Shown here piece by piece: positions 15,660-24,992 of a stretch of 40,522 bases of DNA; positions within the stretch are counted from its first letter, which is position 1, and each line of letters opens with the position of its first letter. The notes beneath the pieces are model-generated. The model did not search any database. It was given only the letters and a program-made list of their open reading frames with translations, and was not told where the DNA came from. Position numbers and translations under genes: made by a program. The stretch comes from Halomonas sp. (GTDB taxonomy: Bacteria > Pseudomonadota > Gammaproteobacteria > Pseudomonadales > Halomonadaceae). Location of the stretch: NCBI RefSeq assembly GCF_020832045.1, contig NZ_JAFIFK010000029.1, positions 1-40,522 on the forward strand, written 5' to 3'.

Positions 15660-16628
15660 TCACTCCTCGTCGGGCAGGCCGCCGAGTTCCTCGATCAACG
15701 CCTTGTAGCCCTCGACCTGGTCGCGCAGGGTCTGGGTCACTTCGTCCTCGGGGATATAGGTCACCGGCATCAGGATGCGCTCTTCGGTGATCTCGATGAA
15801 GCGCTCGTCCTGGGTCGCGGCTTCCAGCGCCTCGGCCAGGCGTTCGACGTGGGCGTCCGGCACGTCTTTCGGCACCATCACCACGCGGATCTCGGCGGCA
15901 TTGATGTCGTAGCCGGCTTCCTGCAGGGTCGGTGCATCGGGGAAGGCCACCAGGCGATCCTCGGCCAGGCTCATCAGTACCGGCATTTCACCGGTGTCGG
16001 CGTAGCCGGAGTGAGTACCGCCGCTGTAGCCGAAATCGACATCGCCGGAGAGAATCAGCGGCGCCATGCCGGCACCCCCCGAGGTGGGAACGATGCGCAG
16101 CTCCAGGCCTTCCTGACGCGCGATGTACTCGATGATCATGCGATCCAGGGCGGTCTGGGTGGCATAGCTTACCCCCGGATTTTCACGAGCGTACTCGACC
16201 AGCTCTTCCCAGCTGTCGCCGAACGGACGGTCTTCACCGGTAACGATGGCCGACTGGCCCAAGGTCACGCCGGACACGTAGCGGAAGTCGTCCAGCTCAT
16301 AGTCCGTTTCGCTGGAGAGCGGGCCGAAGGTGATGGTCATGGAGGTGCCGAAAACGAAGGTGTAGCCCTCGTCGCGGTTATTGGCCAGGCGTGCCAGAGC
16401 CACGCCGCCGCCGGCTCCCGGCTGATTCACTACGTTGACCGGCTGGCCCAGCTCTTCCTCGAGCACGTTGGCCAGTACGCGGGCCTGGATGTCGGTGGAG
16501 CCGCCGGCACCGAAGCCCACTACCATGGTCAGCGGCTTGGTCGGAAACTCATCGGCTTGAGCCATGCCGGCCATGCCGAAAGCCACGGCGGAAGAAAGAA
16601 TGGCAGTACCCAGCAGTTTCATTTTCAT
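15660..16628 (-). CDS. tctC: Tripartite tricarboxylate transporter receptor, TctC family
   Basis: A 322-residue periplasmic carboxylate-binding protein (Bug/TctC family) with a signal peptide (about 1-25, MAQADEFP). Family features are FPTKPLTMVVGFGAGGSTDIQARVLA and NVVNQPGAGGG near the N-terminus, and the SGGAGMAPLILSGDVDFGY segment near residue 190. The ligand is unknown; citrate, other tricarboxylates, terephthalate and glutamate are handled by relatives. It is the last gene of the tctB-tctA-tctC operon, 69 bases after tctA, a gap that may allow separate translation at higher level. The start has GAGG eight bases upstream. Confidence 0.9.
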   Translation of the reverse strand: MKMKLLGTAILSSAVAFGMAGMAQADEFPTKPLTMVVGFGAGGSTDIQARVLANVLEEELGQPVNVVNQPGAGGGVALARLANNRDEGYTFVFGTSMTITFGPLSSETDYELDDFRYVSGVTLGQSAIVTGEDRPFGDSWEELVEYARENPGVSYATQTALDRMIIEYIARQEGLELRIVPTSGGAGMAPLILSGDVDFGYSGGTHSGYADTGEMPVLMSLAEDRLVAFPDAPTLQEAGYDINAAEIRVVMVPKDVPDAHVERLAEALEAATQDERFIEITEERILMPVTYIPEDEVTQTLRDQVEGYKALIEELGGLPDEE

Positions 16629-16697
16629 GGTTGTAGCCTCGTGGTTACGTTGTTGTGGTGGTTGTGGTAACGGTGCCCGCCAGCGCCAGCCGCGGAC

Positions 16698-18218
16698 TCA
16701 GCTGCTCGGCGCCTTGAGCCGCTTACGCAGCCACTGACGATAGCTGCTCCAGCCCAGGTGCAGCGCCATCAGGACGGTGAAGACGACGAAGGCCAGCGCG
16801 ATGGGCCGATCAAGCAGGATGGCGATGTCGCCGCCCGATAGGATCACCGACTGGCGCAAATTCATTTCCAGCATGGGCGTGACGATGAACGCCACCAGAA
16901 AGGTCACGAAGGAGTAATCGAACTTCTTCAGGAAGTAGCCGAAGAGGGCGAAGGCAAATACGGTGACCAGGCCGAAGGTGCCGTAGCCCTGTACCTGAAT
17001 GCCTGCCAGGCAGAGAAAGATGACCACCGGGATCACGATATGCGGCGGTACGCTGGTGACCTTGGCGAAGATGCGCAGACCGTACCAGCCCACCGCCAGC
17101 ATCAGCATGCTCGCCACGATCATTCCCGAGAACAGTGTGAAGAGCATTTCGGGGTGGTCGCGCAGCATCAGCGGCCCCACCTGGATGCCGTGGATCATGA
17201 ACGCTCCCACCAGCAGCGCTGCCGATACGCTACCCGGAATACCCAGGCCGAACAGGGGAATGTAACTTGCCGGGATCACCGCGTTGTCCGACGCCTCGGC
17301 GGCGGCGATACCGTTGGGATTGCCCTTGCCGAAGCTGTCCGGATCCTTGGCGCTGCGTTTGGCCAGGCCATAGGCCATGAAGGCGCCCACCGATGGACCG
17401 AGCCCCGGCAGGGCGCCGACAAAAGCCCCGATGCCGGTACTCTTGAAGATGGTCGGCAGGGTGCCCTTGAACTCCTGGTAGGAGAGGTCGTCTTCCTTGT
17501 CCTTGCTCAGCTTGATCACGCTGGCGCCCTTGTTGCGTCGATACTCGTCGAGCTGCACGAACATCTCGGCCAAGGCCAGCGTGCCGATCACCAGCGGCAG
17601 GATCGGCACCCCCTCCATCAGCTCGGCGTAGCCGAAGGTCAGGCGTGCCGCGCCCGTTTCAGGGTCGAGCCCCACGGTGCCGAGAATCACCCCCATGCCG
17701 CCAGCCGCCAGGCCCTTGAGAAAGGAGCCCCCCGCCATGCCGGCAATGAACACCAGGGCAAAGATCAGGATGGCCGCCAGCTCATACGGGCCGAACTTGA
17801 GTGCCACCGAGGCAAACGGAATCACTACGGCAATCAACAGCAAGGTGGAAAGCAGGTCGCCGATGACCGACGCCAGCAGCCCTACCTTGAGCGCCTTGCG
17901 CGGCCTGCCGGATCGCGCCATGGGATAGCCGTCCAGGCAAGTGGCCGCTGACGACGGTTCGCCCGGCGTATTGAGGAGGATCGCCGAGACGGCGCTGCCC
18001 GCCGCGGTGCCCTTGGAGAGCCCGATCAGGAAGGCGATGGCGGCATAGGCCGACATGTAGAACGTCAAGGGAATGGCGATGGCGATGGCCACTGCCCGAT
18101 TGAGGCCGGGGATTACCCCGACGATATAGCCCAGCAGCACGCCGCCCAGAATGATCGCAATCGATTCATAGTGCAGCGCCGCGGCAAACGACATCAGAAT
18201 GGCATCGAACCCGATCAT
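16698..18218 (-). CDS. tctA: Tripartite tricarboxylate transporter large membrane subunit, TctA family
   Basis: A 506-residue inner-membrane protein with about 11-12 helices forming the sodium-coupled translocation path. Diagnostic TctA segments are GLNRAVAIAIAIPLTFYM, LNTPGEPSSAATCLDGYPMARSGRPRKAL (about 80-110), LPGLGPSVGAFMAYGLAKRSAKDP and IPLFGLGIPGSVSAALLVGAFMIHGIQVGP. The ATG at 18218 lies one base after the tctB stop with GGAG nine bases upstream, so it is preferred to the in-frame ATG at 18233 inside tctB. Confidence 0.93.
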   Translation of the reverse strand: MIGFDAILMSFAAALHYESIAIILGGVLLGYIVGVIPGLNRAVAIAIAIPLTFYMSAYAAIAFLIGLSKGTAAGSAVSAILLNTPGEPSSAATCLDGYPMARSGRPRKALKVGLLASVIGDLLSTLLLIAVVIPFASVALKFGPYELAAILIFALVFIAGMAGGSFLKGLAAGGMGVILGTVGLDPETGAARLTFGYAELMEGVPILPLVIGTLALAEMFVQLDEYRRNKGASVIKLSKDKEDDLSYQEFKGTLPTIFKSTGIGAFVGALPGLGPSVGAFMAYGLAKRSAKDPDSFGKGNPNGIAAAEASDNAVIPASYIPLFGLGIPGSVSAALLVGAFMIHGIQVGPLMLRDHPEMLFTLFSGMIVASMLMLAVGWYGLRIFAKVTSVPPHIVIPVVIFLCLAGIQVQGYGTFGLVTVFAFALFGYFLKKFDYSFVTFLVAFIVTPMLEMNLRQSVILSGGDIAILLDRPIALAFVVFTVLMALHLGWSSYRQWLRKRLKAPSS

Positions 18219-18219
18219 T

Positions 18220-18684
18220 TCACACCACTCCAATGCGCATCAGGTGCGCCGTCAAGCCATATAGGCCGGCGGCAGGAATCACCGCGGTGAGTACCACCAC
18301 GTACCAGCGCCGCTCACCCAGGATCACCAGCAGCGAGCCGATCAGGAACGGCGCCACCCAGGTCAGCGGAAAACGATCCACCAGCACGATGAAGCCAAGC
18401 ACGAAGAGAAACGGCCAGGTCTGGTGCCATAAATGGCCGGGCTCGGGCAAACGAAAGAACGGCTGACGCTGACGGATGAGTACGATGGCACTGAGCAGCG
18501 AGAGCACTGAGGCACAGACCAGCATGACCCAGGCGCCCAGAGTGGCCAGGGTGCGGGGGTGCATACCTACGGCGAAACCGCGGCCTCCATAGGTGGGCAC
18601 GATCCAGGCCAGCAGCAACACCGCGACGGCGGCGACGCCCAGCCCCGACCAGAAATTCATTCGCACTGTGTGAGTTTCGGTCAT
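18220..18684 (-). CDS. tctB: Tripartite tricarboxylate transporter small membrane subunit, TctB family
   Basis: A 154-residue inner-membrane protein with four predicted helices (about 10-30, 45-68, 88-106 and 112-150), the usual TctB architecture and length. It accompanies TctA as the small membrane subunit. It is first in the operon and ends directly before the tctA ATG. The divergent regulator gene starts 180 bases away across a long inverted repeat. Confidence 0.88.
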   Translation of the reverse strand: MTETHTVRMNFWSGLGVAAVAVLLLAWIVPTYGGRGFAVGMHPRTLATLGAWVMLVCASVLSLLSAIVLIRQRQPFFRLPEPGHLWHQTWPFLFVLGFIVLVDRFPLTWVAPFLIGSLLVILGERRWYVVVLTAVIPAAGLYGLTAHLMRIGVV

Positions 18685-18785
18685 TTTGTTTTAGAAGCGC
18701 CGATTTGGATAACTGGGAAGACCTAACCTTTTGTAGGCAGGCAACGATTGAAACAATTGCAGCGGCTGAAGGGACTTGGCGCTGC

Positions 18786-18834
18786 GTTGCACTCTGGTGC
18801 ACTTTCTGCGAAGGTTAGTGCGCCAGACTGCACC
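18786..18834. repeat. 18-bp imperfect inverted repeat, candidate operator in the tct-regulator intergenic region
   Basis: GTTGCACTCTGGTGCACT (18786-18803) and AGTGCGCCAGACTGCACC (18817-18834) are inverted copies matching at 15 of 18 positions with a 13-base spacer. The pair sits 31 bases before the regulator ATG, where it could be a dimer operator for autorepression or an RNA hairpin in the regulator leader. Confidence 0.55.
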
Positions 18835-18864
18835 ACCTCAGGCTGGTACCTGCGGGAGCGCCCT

Positions 18865-19680
18865 ATGCACGACGACTTCGTCGACAATCTTCGGCTGTTG
18901 TGTAGCTACTATCCTTCGATCGCCGAAGTATGTCGGCGGCTCGAAATCAACCGCGCCCAGTTCAATCGCTACCTGAAAGGGCGCTACCGGCCCCGGCATG
19001 CCGCCATGCAGCGCCTTTGCGCCTTCTTCGGCGTGGAAGAGCATGAGCTCTACCTGCCCCACGAGAACTTCGTCAGCCTGGTGCAGGCAGGGCGGATACC
19101 GAACGAATCATCACGGATGGGCGTCGGCTGGCCCGACGAGTTGCTCCACCGCGGTCGCGAAGGCATGGCGCGGTATCTGGGCCGCTACTTCGAGTACTAC
19201 CACTCGATGGCACAGCCGGGGCATGTCATCCGTACGCTGGTGTGTCTTGAGGAGCGTGAAAGCGGCATCGTCTATCAGCGTACTGAACGCATGCAGGCAA
19301 CGACCCAGGCCCGGCCCTGCCACAATCGGTATCTGGGGGTTGCGGTCAAGCTGGCCGACCGAATTTTCCTGACTGACCACGAAACCCTGAACGGCTACGA
19401 AGTGACGCACACCATCCTGTTTCCGACCTTCCAGAGCCAGGTGACCCGCTTGACCGGGCTGAGGCTCGGGGTGGCGGACAACAGCGAGCGCATGCCATGT
19501 TGCGTGCGTGTGCTTTTCGAGCGTCTCGACGAGCAGGTGGGCATGCGTCAGGCGCTGTCGCAGTGCGGTTTGCTCGCGCTCGATGACCCCAGTCTGGATG
19601 CCGAACTGCTGGCGGCGGTGCGCAACGACGTAGCCCCGGGGGAGCAGCATTTTCGCGCCCGCCATCAGGGCGAATTCTAG
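18865..19680 (+). CDS. XRE-type HTH regulator, probable regulator of the tct operon
   Basis: A 271-residue protein with an N-terminal Cro/C1-like helix-turn-helix (about 5-65; SIAEVCRRLEINRAQFNRYLKGRYRPR contains the two helices). A roughly 200-residue C-terminal part of unknown family follows and presumably binds a ligand. The start at 18865 has GGGAG close upstream; the ATG at 18748 would place 39 poorly coding residues before the HTH. It is divergent from tctBAC, so control of carboxylate uptake is the simplest role. Its stop overlaps the stop of the convergent dioxygenase gene by three bases or so. Function beyond DNA binding is inferred from position. Confidence 0.78.
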   Translation: MHDDFVDNLRLLCSYYPSIAEVCRRLEINRAQFNRYLKGRYRPRHAAMQRLCAFFGVEEHELYLPHENFVSLVQAGRIPNESSRMGVGWPDELLHRGREGMARYLGRYFEYYHSMAQPGHVIRTLVCLEERESGIVYQRTERMQATTQARPCHNRYLGVAVKLADRIFLTDHETLNGYEVTHTILFPTFQSQVTRLTGLRLGVADNSERMPCCVRVLFERLDEQVGMRQALSQCGLLALDDPSLDAELLAAVRNDVAPGEQHFRARHQGEF

Positions 19681-20414
19681 GCGAATGCGTAAACGTCCAT
19701 GGCCAGTACGCCGTGCTCCACGCTGTGGTGCAGCCGGCTGGCCTTGCCACCTGCGCCCATCGCCACCAGCAGTGGCTGGAAGTGCTCGGGGGTGGGGTGA
19801 TTGCGCCGCGCCTGTGGAGCGGCTTCCCAATCGAGCAGGGCACGGCGTTCACCCGCCGTCAGCGTCTCATGTATCCAGTCGGTGAACTCGCCGACCCAGG
19901 TGGGCATCGGCATGCTCCGTTCCTGCATTTCGCTGAGGTTATGGGTCAAGCTTCCCGAACCGATCACCAGAACGCCTTCCTCACGTAGCGCTGCCAGCTT
20001 TTCCCCAAGCTCCATGAGGTCCTGGTTCGACCCGCTCACCGGCAGCGATAGCGATACCACAGGCACGTCGGCGGCAGGAAACATCAGCGACAGCGGTACC
20101 CAGGCGCCGTGATCCAGACCGCGCTCCACCGGCACGGCGTTCAACTTTCGGGCCAGGCGAAGGGCCAGCGCTGGGTCGCCCGGGGCCGGATACTGGCATT
20201 CGTAGAGTTCGCGGGGAAAGCCGCCGAAGTCGTGAATGGTCTCGGGCCGCTGGCTGACGCTTACCAGCAGGCGCTCGCTGGCCCAGTGGGCCGAAACCAC
20301 CACGATCGCCTTGGGCGAGAGGGTCTGGCCGAGTTTACCCAGGAAGTCGTGAGCCGGCGTCTCGGTCAGCGCCAGCATGGGGGAACCGTGAGAAATGAAC
20401 AGGCTGGGCAGCAT
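19677..20414 (-). CDS. LigB-family extradiol dioxygenase (YgiD/4,5-DOPA dioxygenase-like)
   Basis: A 245-residue cytoplasmic class III ring-cleavage dioxygenase homologue. Metal-site segments are FISHGSPML (H9), VVSAHW (about H43), GSGSLTHNL (about H157) and the C-terminal LHHSVEHGVLAMDVYAFA, which is diagnostic of the YgiD group. E. coli YgiD opens L-DOPA to betalamic-type products; the natural substrate is unclear. The start has GAGGAG upstream, and the in-frame ATG at 20492 is rejected because it runs into the intergenic region without coding character. An 80-base gap separates it from the AttH-like gene on the same strand. Confidence 0.88.
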   Translation of the reverse strand: MLPSLFISHGSPMLALTETPAHDFLGKLGQTLSPKAIVVVSAHWASERLLVSVSQRPETIHDFGGFPRELYECQYPAPGDPALALRLARKLNAVPVERGLDHGAWVPLSLMFPAADVPVVSLSLPVSGSNQDLMELGEKLAALREEGVLVIGSGSLTHNLSEMQERSMPMPTWVGEFTDWIHETLTAGERRALLDWEAAPQARRNHPTPEHFQPLLVAMGAGGKASRLHHSVEHGVLAMDVYAFA

Positions 20415-20494
20415 GGTGAAACTCCTCGGTGGCTGGCGCCGACGGGGCGCCAGGTGAATTCGATCAGCAGTCGATTCGCTCTCCTCGCTCAATC

Positions 20495-21652
20495 TCAGTA
20501 GCCGGTCATCTCCAGGTAGCCTTCGCCCAACCGTTCACCGGTTTCAGCATCGCTGGCGATCACTTCGCCCTCCCAGTAGGGCACGCTGGTGTCCATCCAG
20601 CGTTCGGCGTGGGGCGCCTCGACGATCAGATCGAGCCCGGCGCGGGGGATTGTCAGGCGCCAGCGGGTCGGCACTTCGCGTCCGGCGGCCTCCTGGGTCG
20701 CGAGCGGTGCCATGTCGATCTCGTCCGGTGCCAGTGCGGTGGGCTCGCCCTCGGGGGTGATCCAGGTGCCTGAGCGGTAGTCGCCGCCGCCTTCACCGCC
20801 GCCGCGCAGCTGGAAGGCCATCAACTTGTGGCCGCTCTCCAAGTGTAGCGAGAACCAGTCCCAGCCTCGCTGCTCGGGCCCCAGCAGCTGGCTGCTCCAC
20901 TCGCGGTCGAGCCAGCCGCGACCGCTCACCTTGCGGGTTATGCCGTCCAGGGTGACTTCGCCTTCCACGCGCCAGAACGGCTGGCTGTAGTACATCGACC
21001 CCTGCCCGTCGGCGGATTTCTGGCTGAAGCCTGCGGCCCCATGCAAGACCAGCGGCCCTTCGGCGGTAAGCGCCAGGTCGTAGCCGAAGCCGCCCTGATC
21101 ATCAGACTGATGGGCGCTGAGGTTCAGTTCCGCAAAGGTATCGGCATCGGGCTCCTCGACACGGCTAGCCAGCTGCCAATGGTCGATCCAGGCGCGGAAG
21201 GGCTCGGCCACGGCACCCGCCTGTCCACTCTCATCCTGTGAATGGCTGCGGGCGAAGCGCTCCGCCACCCGGTGGCTGTCGCCCTGGGAGACCGCCATGT
21301 GCGCCATCCACAGCTGGTCGGCGGCCCAAGGAGCGGGCTTGGGGCGCTCGCCTGGGGGCGGCTCTTCCGGTACCGATAGCGCCTGGCGGAACAGAGTCCA
21401 CTGCAGGCCCAGGGGTTCGCCGCGTTCGTCCTCGAGGTTGGCGGTGAGGTACCACCACTCGATGCGATAGTCCGGGTGGGCGGCGTGGTCCTCGGGGAAG
21501 CGCAGAGTGATCTCTTCATGAGCTTGTGCGAAGTCGCCGGCTTCCTCGCCCAGCCCGGCGAAACCGGCGGTCTCGGTGGGCGGCGACTCCTCGGTGCAGC
21601 CCGAGAGCCAGAACACGACCAGCAGCGACAACAGAGCGGCAACGCGCTTCAT
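20495..21652 (-). CDS. AttH/CrtC-like lipoprotein of an ABC cassette
   Basis: A 385-residue predicted lipoprotein: signal with lipobox WLSGC (C19), then an AttH-type double lipocalin-like domain related to carotenoid 1,2-hydratase. Typical segments are RIEWWYLTANLED (near 63), GLQWTLFRQAL (near 83), QLWMAHMAV (near 112), SGRGWLDREWSS (near 240) and GWDWFSLHLESGHKLMAFQLR (near 260). The fold suggests binding of a hydrophobic ligand, and enzymatic activity is unproven. The ATG overlaps the permease stop by four bases, so it acts with the FtsX-type permease and LolD-type ATPase, as in AttEFGH-like cassettes. Confidence 0.85.
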   Translation of the reverse strand: MKRVAALLSLLVVFWLSGCTEESPPTETAGFAGLGEEAGDFAQAHEEITLRFPEDHAAHPDYRIEWWYLTANLEDERGEPLGLQWTLFRQALSVPEEPPPGERPKPAPWAADQLWMAHMAVSQGDSHRVAERFARSHSQDESGQAGAVAEPFRAWIDHWQLASRVEEPDADTFAELNLSAHQSDDQGGFGYDLALTAEGPLVLHGAAGFSQKSADGQGSMYYSQPFWRVEGEVTLDGITRKVSGRGWLDREWSSQLLGPEQRGWDWFSLHLESGHKLMAFQLRGGGEGGGDYRSGTWITPEGEPTALAPDEIDMAPLATQEAAGREVPTRWRLTIPRAGLDLIVEAPHAERWMDTSVPYWEGEVIASDAETGERLGEGYLEMTGY

Positions 21653-24171
21653 GTGGCCTCCTCCGCCAGCAGGGCGCGTGGCGGCGTACGCCACAGTTTC
21701 GCTGCCGGCAGCGCGGCGGCGGCCAGCGCCACGCCCACCGCGGTGGCCAGGGTCAGTGCCATTTCGGCAGGAAAGATGAACAGCGGCAGGCGCCAGCCGA
21801 AGGCCGCCACGTTGATCACCGCCACCAGTCCCAGAGCCAGCAGGGTGCCGAGCGGCAGCGCCAGGGCACCGACGACGAAGGCCGAGCCGCCGAGCTGGGC
21901 CAGCTGTATCGTCATCAACCGTGCGCGTGGCACGCCCAGCGCCCAAAGCGGAGCCAGTTGGCGGCGACGCTCCCGGGCCTGGGCCAGCAGGCTCGCCAGC
22001 AGCGCCAGGGCGGCCACCGCCAGAGTCAGCGCGCTCAGCGCTCGGGTAATGGTGAAGGTGCGCTCGAAGATGCCGGTGGCGATGCGCTTCACTTCGCGCT
22101 GGTCCACCAGTTCGTCGCCACCGATGGCGAAGCGCTGGCGCAGGCCCTCTCTCAGCGCCGTTCCGTCGCCGTTGGGGGCCAGCACGATACCGATGGAGCC
22201 CGGCGGTGCGGCGAAGCGACTGGCTAGCTGGGGCGTGGCCAGCAGCACCTCGCCTTGGGTGTTGCCGTAGTCGGGGTAAACGGCGGCTACCGTAAGAGTC
22301 TCCTCTCCGCCCGGTGCCGTCAGCGTAAGCCGGTCGCCCGGGGCGAGCCCCTCGGCAAGGGCGAGCTGCTCGTTGACGAAAGCGGCCTCACCCGCGGCAA
22401 AGGCCTGCCAGGCATCGTCACGTCCGGCCTGGGTTGCCAGCAGCGGCCAGCTCGGCATCAACGTCGCCCCCGGAGTGATGCCGTAGACCCCCACCGGCAG
22501 GGCCAGTTCGCGAGTTTGCTCGTCGCGCTCCTCTGCGTAGTACTGTATGGCCACCAGGGTGGCCTCGCTGCGGCGGGTGGGCAGCAACTCGTCGACCTCG
22601 GTGCTCTCGGCCAGCCAGGCGTGGATGTCGTCGTGCTGCTCGGCGGGTGGGCGCAGGTAGAAGTCCGCCACCAGACGCTGGTCGAGCCAGTCGAGGAAGG
22701 TGAGGCGAAAGCCGCCAACCATGCTGCTCACACCCAGGTTGGCGGAAAGCGCGATCAGTAGCGCCATCATGGCCAGGGCCAGCCGGGGTAGCTGCAGCTG
22801 CAAGTCGGCCAGAGCCCACTGGGCCAGGGGGCGGTGGGCGACGAGGCGGCCGAGTCCGGCCAGCAGCAGGGCGATCAACGGCGGCAGCAGCAGGGCGCTG
22901 GCGAGTAGCAAGGCCCCGATCAGGCCGAAACCGGCCAGCAACCCCTCACCTGGTGGCTGGTAGGAGAGCCACAGCCACAGCGCCAGGCCGCCAAGGGCCA
23001 CTGCGCCGCCTGCCACGCCCATCAGCTTGAGCTGGCGATGAAAGCCGGCGCGCCAAGCCTGGGCCTGGCCCAGCCCCAGCACGCTCAAGTGTGCCGCCCG
23101 CCACAGCACGCCGCTGCCTGCCAGCAGCAGCCCTCCCAGCGTCACGGCCAGGCCGCCGAGCCAATAGTGCCAAGGCAGGTTGAGCGTCACCGCCACGTCG
23201 GCGCCATACAGGCTGCCCAGGGTGGCGGCCACGTCGGGCTGCAGCATCCTGGCCAGCCACACGCCGCTGACGATACCGGCCAGTGCACCGACGACACCCA
23301 GCAGCACGAGCTCGAGAGCGAGGAGCCCGACCAGCCCACGCCCCGACACGCCCAGCGCCCGCAGCGTGCGCAGCAGCCCCAGGCGCTGTTCCAGGGCCAA
23401 GCCCAGCGCCGCCTGCACAATGAATAGCCCGACTACCAAGGCCAGCAGAGCCATGGCGCTGAGATTGAGATGAAAGCTCTCGGTAAGCTGGCCCGGCGAG
23501 ACCAGCGTGGCCGCCCGGGTCAGCACCATCCCCTCGGGGGCCTGTGCTAGCGCGTTGGGAGAGGTGACCAGGCGGGCAATGCGCTCGCCGCTGTCGAGCA
23601 GCGCGGCGGCGGCGGCAATGTCCATCACCAGGGTATCGGGCGGCAGTGCGGGGTCCAGCGTCAGCGGTGGCAGCCGGGCCTCGACCAGACCGGCCAGACG
23701 CGGCTCGGCGCCGGGAGCTTCGCGGTGGCTCACGCCCAGGGCGGACAGGGTGTCCGGGGCCAGGCGTGTTTGCCACGGCGGGGTGAGAAAGGCGGTTAGT
23801 TCGCTGGTGCTGCCTGCCGAGGCGAAGGCGTTGTCGCCGGGCAGAGTGAAGGGCTCGATGCCGATCACCGTCAGCCGGGTGCCGTCCGGTGCCTCGATGG
23901 TGCCTTCCAGCAGCGGCGAGACGGGCAGGCCGGCTCGGCGCAGGCGCAAATAGTCCTCGCGGGTCAACGGTTCGCCGTCGCGCCGTTCCAGGCGGTCGAG
24001 CCCGGTGGTGAACAGCGCCTCGGCGCGAGCGTAGCTGTCGCGGGCCGAGGCGTTGATCGCCTGCACGCCGCTCCACAGGGCGCTGGCCACCCACAGCCCG
24101 AGCAGCAGCATGGCGAGCTGGCCGGGGTGACGCTTGTAGTGGGAGAGCAGGGTGGCGAAGGCAGTCAGCAT
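21649..24171 (-). CDS. FtsX-family ABC permease (AttFG-like), two fused permease halves
   Basis: An 840-residue inner-membrane protein. A helix near 18-40 is followed by a periplasmic domain (about 40-255), a three-helix FtsX core (about 255-365), a central pair of helices (about 395-450), a second periplasmic domain (about 490-720) and a C-terminal three-helix FtsX core (about 725-825). This YbbP-like plan represents two permease halves in one chain. It shares one base with the upstream ATPase end and four with the downstream lipoprotein start. Such transporters act as mechanotransmitters that move or release lipids, lipoproteins or peptides at the periplasmic side; the cargo is unknown. Confidence 0.87.
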   Translation of the reverse strand: MLTAFATLLSHYKRHPGQLAMLLLGLWVASALWSGVQAINASARDSYARAEALFTTGLDRLERRDGEPLTREDYLRLRRAGLPVSPLLEGTIEAPDGTRLTVIGIEPFTLPGDNAFASAGSTSELTAFLTPPWQTRLAPDTLSALGVSHREAPGAEPRLAGLVEARLPPLTLDPALPPDTLVMDIAAAAALLDSGERIARLVTSPNALAQAPEGMVLTRAATLVSPGQLTESFHLNLSAMALLALVVGLFIVQAALGLALEQRLGLLRTLRALGVSGRGLVGLLALELVLLGVVGALAGIVSGVWLARMLQPDVAATLGSLYGADVAVTLNLPWHYWLGGLAVTLGGLLLAGSGVLWRAAHLSVLGLGQAQAWRAGFHRQLKLMGVAGGAVALGGLALWLWLSYQPPGEGLLAGFGLIGALLLASALLLPPLIALLLAGLGRLVAHRPLAQWALADLQLQLPRLALAMMALLIALSANLGVSSMVGGFRLTFLDWLDQRLVADFYLRPPAEQHDDIHAWLAESTEVDELLPTRRSEATLVAIQYYAEERDEQTRELALPVGVYGITPGATLMPSWPLLATQAGRDDAWQAFAAGEAAFVNEQLALAEGLAPGDRLTLTAPGGEETLTVAAVYPDYGNTQGEVLLATPQLASRFAAPPGSIGIVLAPNGDGTALREGLRQRFAIGGDELVDQREVKRIATGIFERTFTITRALSALTLAVAALALLASLLAQARERRRQLAPLWALGVPRARLMTIQLAQLGGSAFVVGALALPLGTLLALGLVAVINVAAFGWRLPLFIFPAEMALTLATAVGVALAAAALPAAKLWRTPPRALLAEEAT

Positions 24172-24869
24172 CAGCGGCGGCTCGGCTCCGGTCCCGTGGG
24201 CTCCGATTTCGTGGGAGTGCCCAGCCGACCATGGGTGAGGCGCAGGCAGCGGTCGAGCGGCGCCGCCACCTGGGGGCTATGGGTTACCAGAAGCAGGGCG
24301 CTGCCGGCTTCGCGCACCAGCTCCAGCAGCAGTGCCAGCACTTCGCCGGCGGTGGTTTCGTCGAGGTTGCCGGTGGGCTCGTCGGCCAGCAGCAAGGCGG
24401 GGCGGGGTGCCAGCGCCCGGCCGATGGCCAGGCGCTGCTGCTGGCCGCCCGAGAGCTGCTCGGGATAGCGCCGTCCCAGCCCTGCAAGGCCCAACCGCTG
24501 CATCAGATGCGCCGACCAGTCGGCCTTTTCGCGCCCGGCCAGCCGCGCTTGCAGGCGCAGGTTGTCGCCCACGTTCAGGCTGGGCACCAGATGGAACTGC
24601 TGGAACACCAGGCCCAGGGTATCGCGGCGCAGCCGGGCGCGGGCCGGTTCGTCCAGCGTGGAGATCGAACGGCCGGCAACTTCCACCTCGCCGGCGTCCG
24701 GCAGGTCGAGCCCCGCCGCCAGGTGCAGCAGGGTCGACTTGCCGCTGCCGGACTCGCCCATCAGTGCCAGGCTCTCGCCTGCGTCGAGCCGGAGGTCGAC
24801 GCCGTCCAGCACCGCCAGCGGCCCTTGGGGTGTGGGGTAGGTCTTGTGAACCTGGCGGATTTCGAGCAT
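24171..24869 (-). CDS. LolD/MacB-type ABC ATPase of the AttH cassette
   Basis: A 232-residue cytoplasmic ATPase. Walker A GESGSGKST is 38-46; the signature LSGGQQQRLAIGRAL lies near 138-152 and Walker B ALLLADEPTGNLDE near 158-171, with the switch histidine in VTHSP. The DEPTGNLD sequence and length mark the LolD/FtsE/MacB (type VII) group that pairs with FtsX-type permeases. First gene of a three-gene overlapping operon. Divergent AraC-type regulator starts 123 bases away. Confidence 0.9.
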   Translation of the reverse strand: MLEIRQVHKTYPTPQGPLAVLDGVDLRLDAGESLALMGESGSGKSTLLHLAAGLDLPDAGEVEVAGRSISTLDEPARARLRRDTLGLVFQQFHLVPSLNVGDNLRLQARLAGREKADWSAHLMQRLGLAGLGRRYPEQLSGGQQQRLAIGRALAPRPALLLADEPTGNLDETTAGEVLALLLELVREAGSALLLVTHSPQVAAPLDRCLRLTHGRLGTPTKSEPTGPEPSRR

Positions 24870-24992
24870 GGCGGTTCCCGTCGAGGTTACTGCGATGATT
24901 CCATGGTCGCAGAGTATCTGGCCTAGGCAGCAAATAACTTACCATGACCACACGACTTCATGTGGTCAGGTTGAAAACAGAGGGAGCGGGGC

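Noticed and set aside
22946..24232. A 428-codon ORF in another frame of the FtsX permease gene
   Set aside because: Arg/Pro/Ala-rich out-of-frame translation typical of high G+C DNA; the permease frame is clearly coding.
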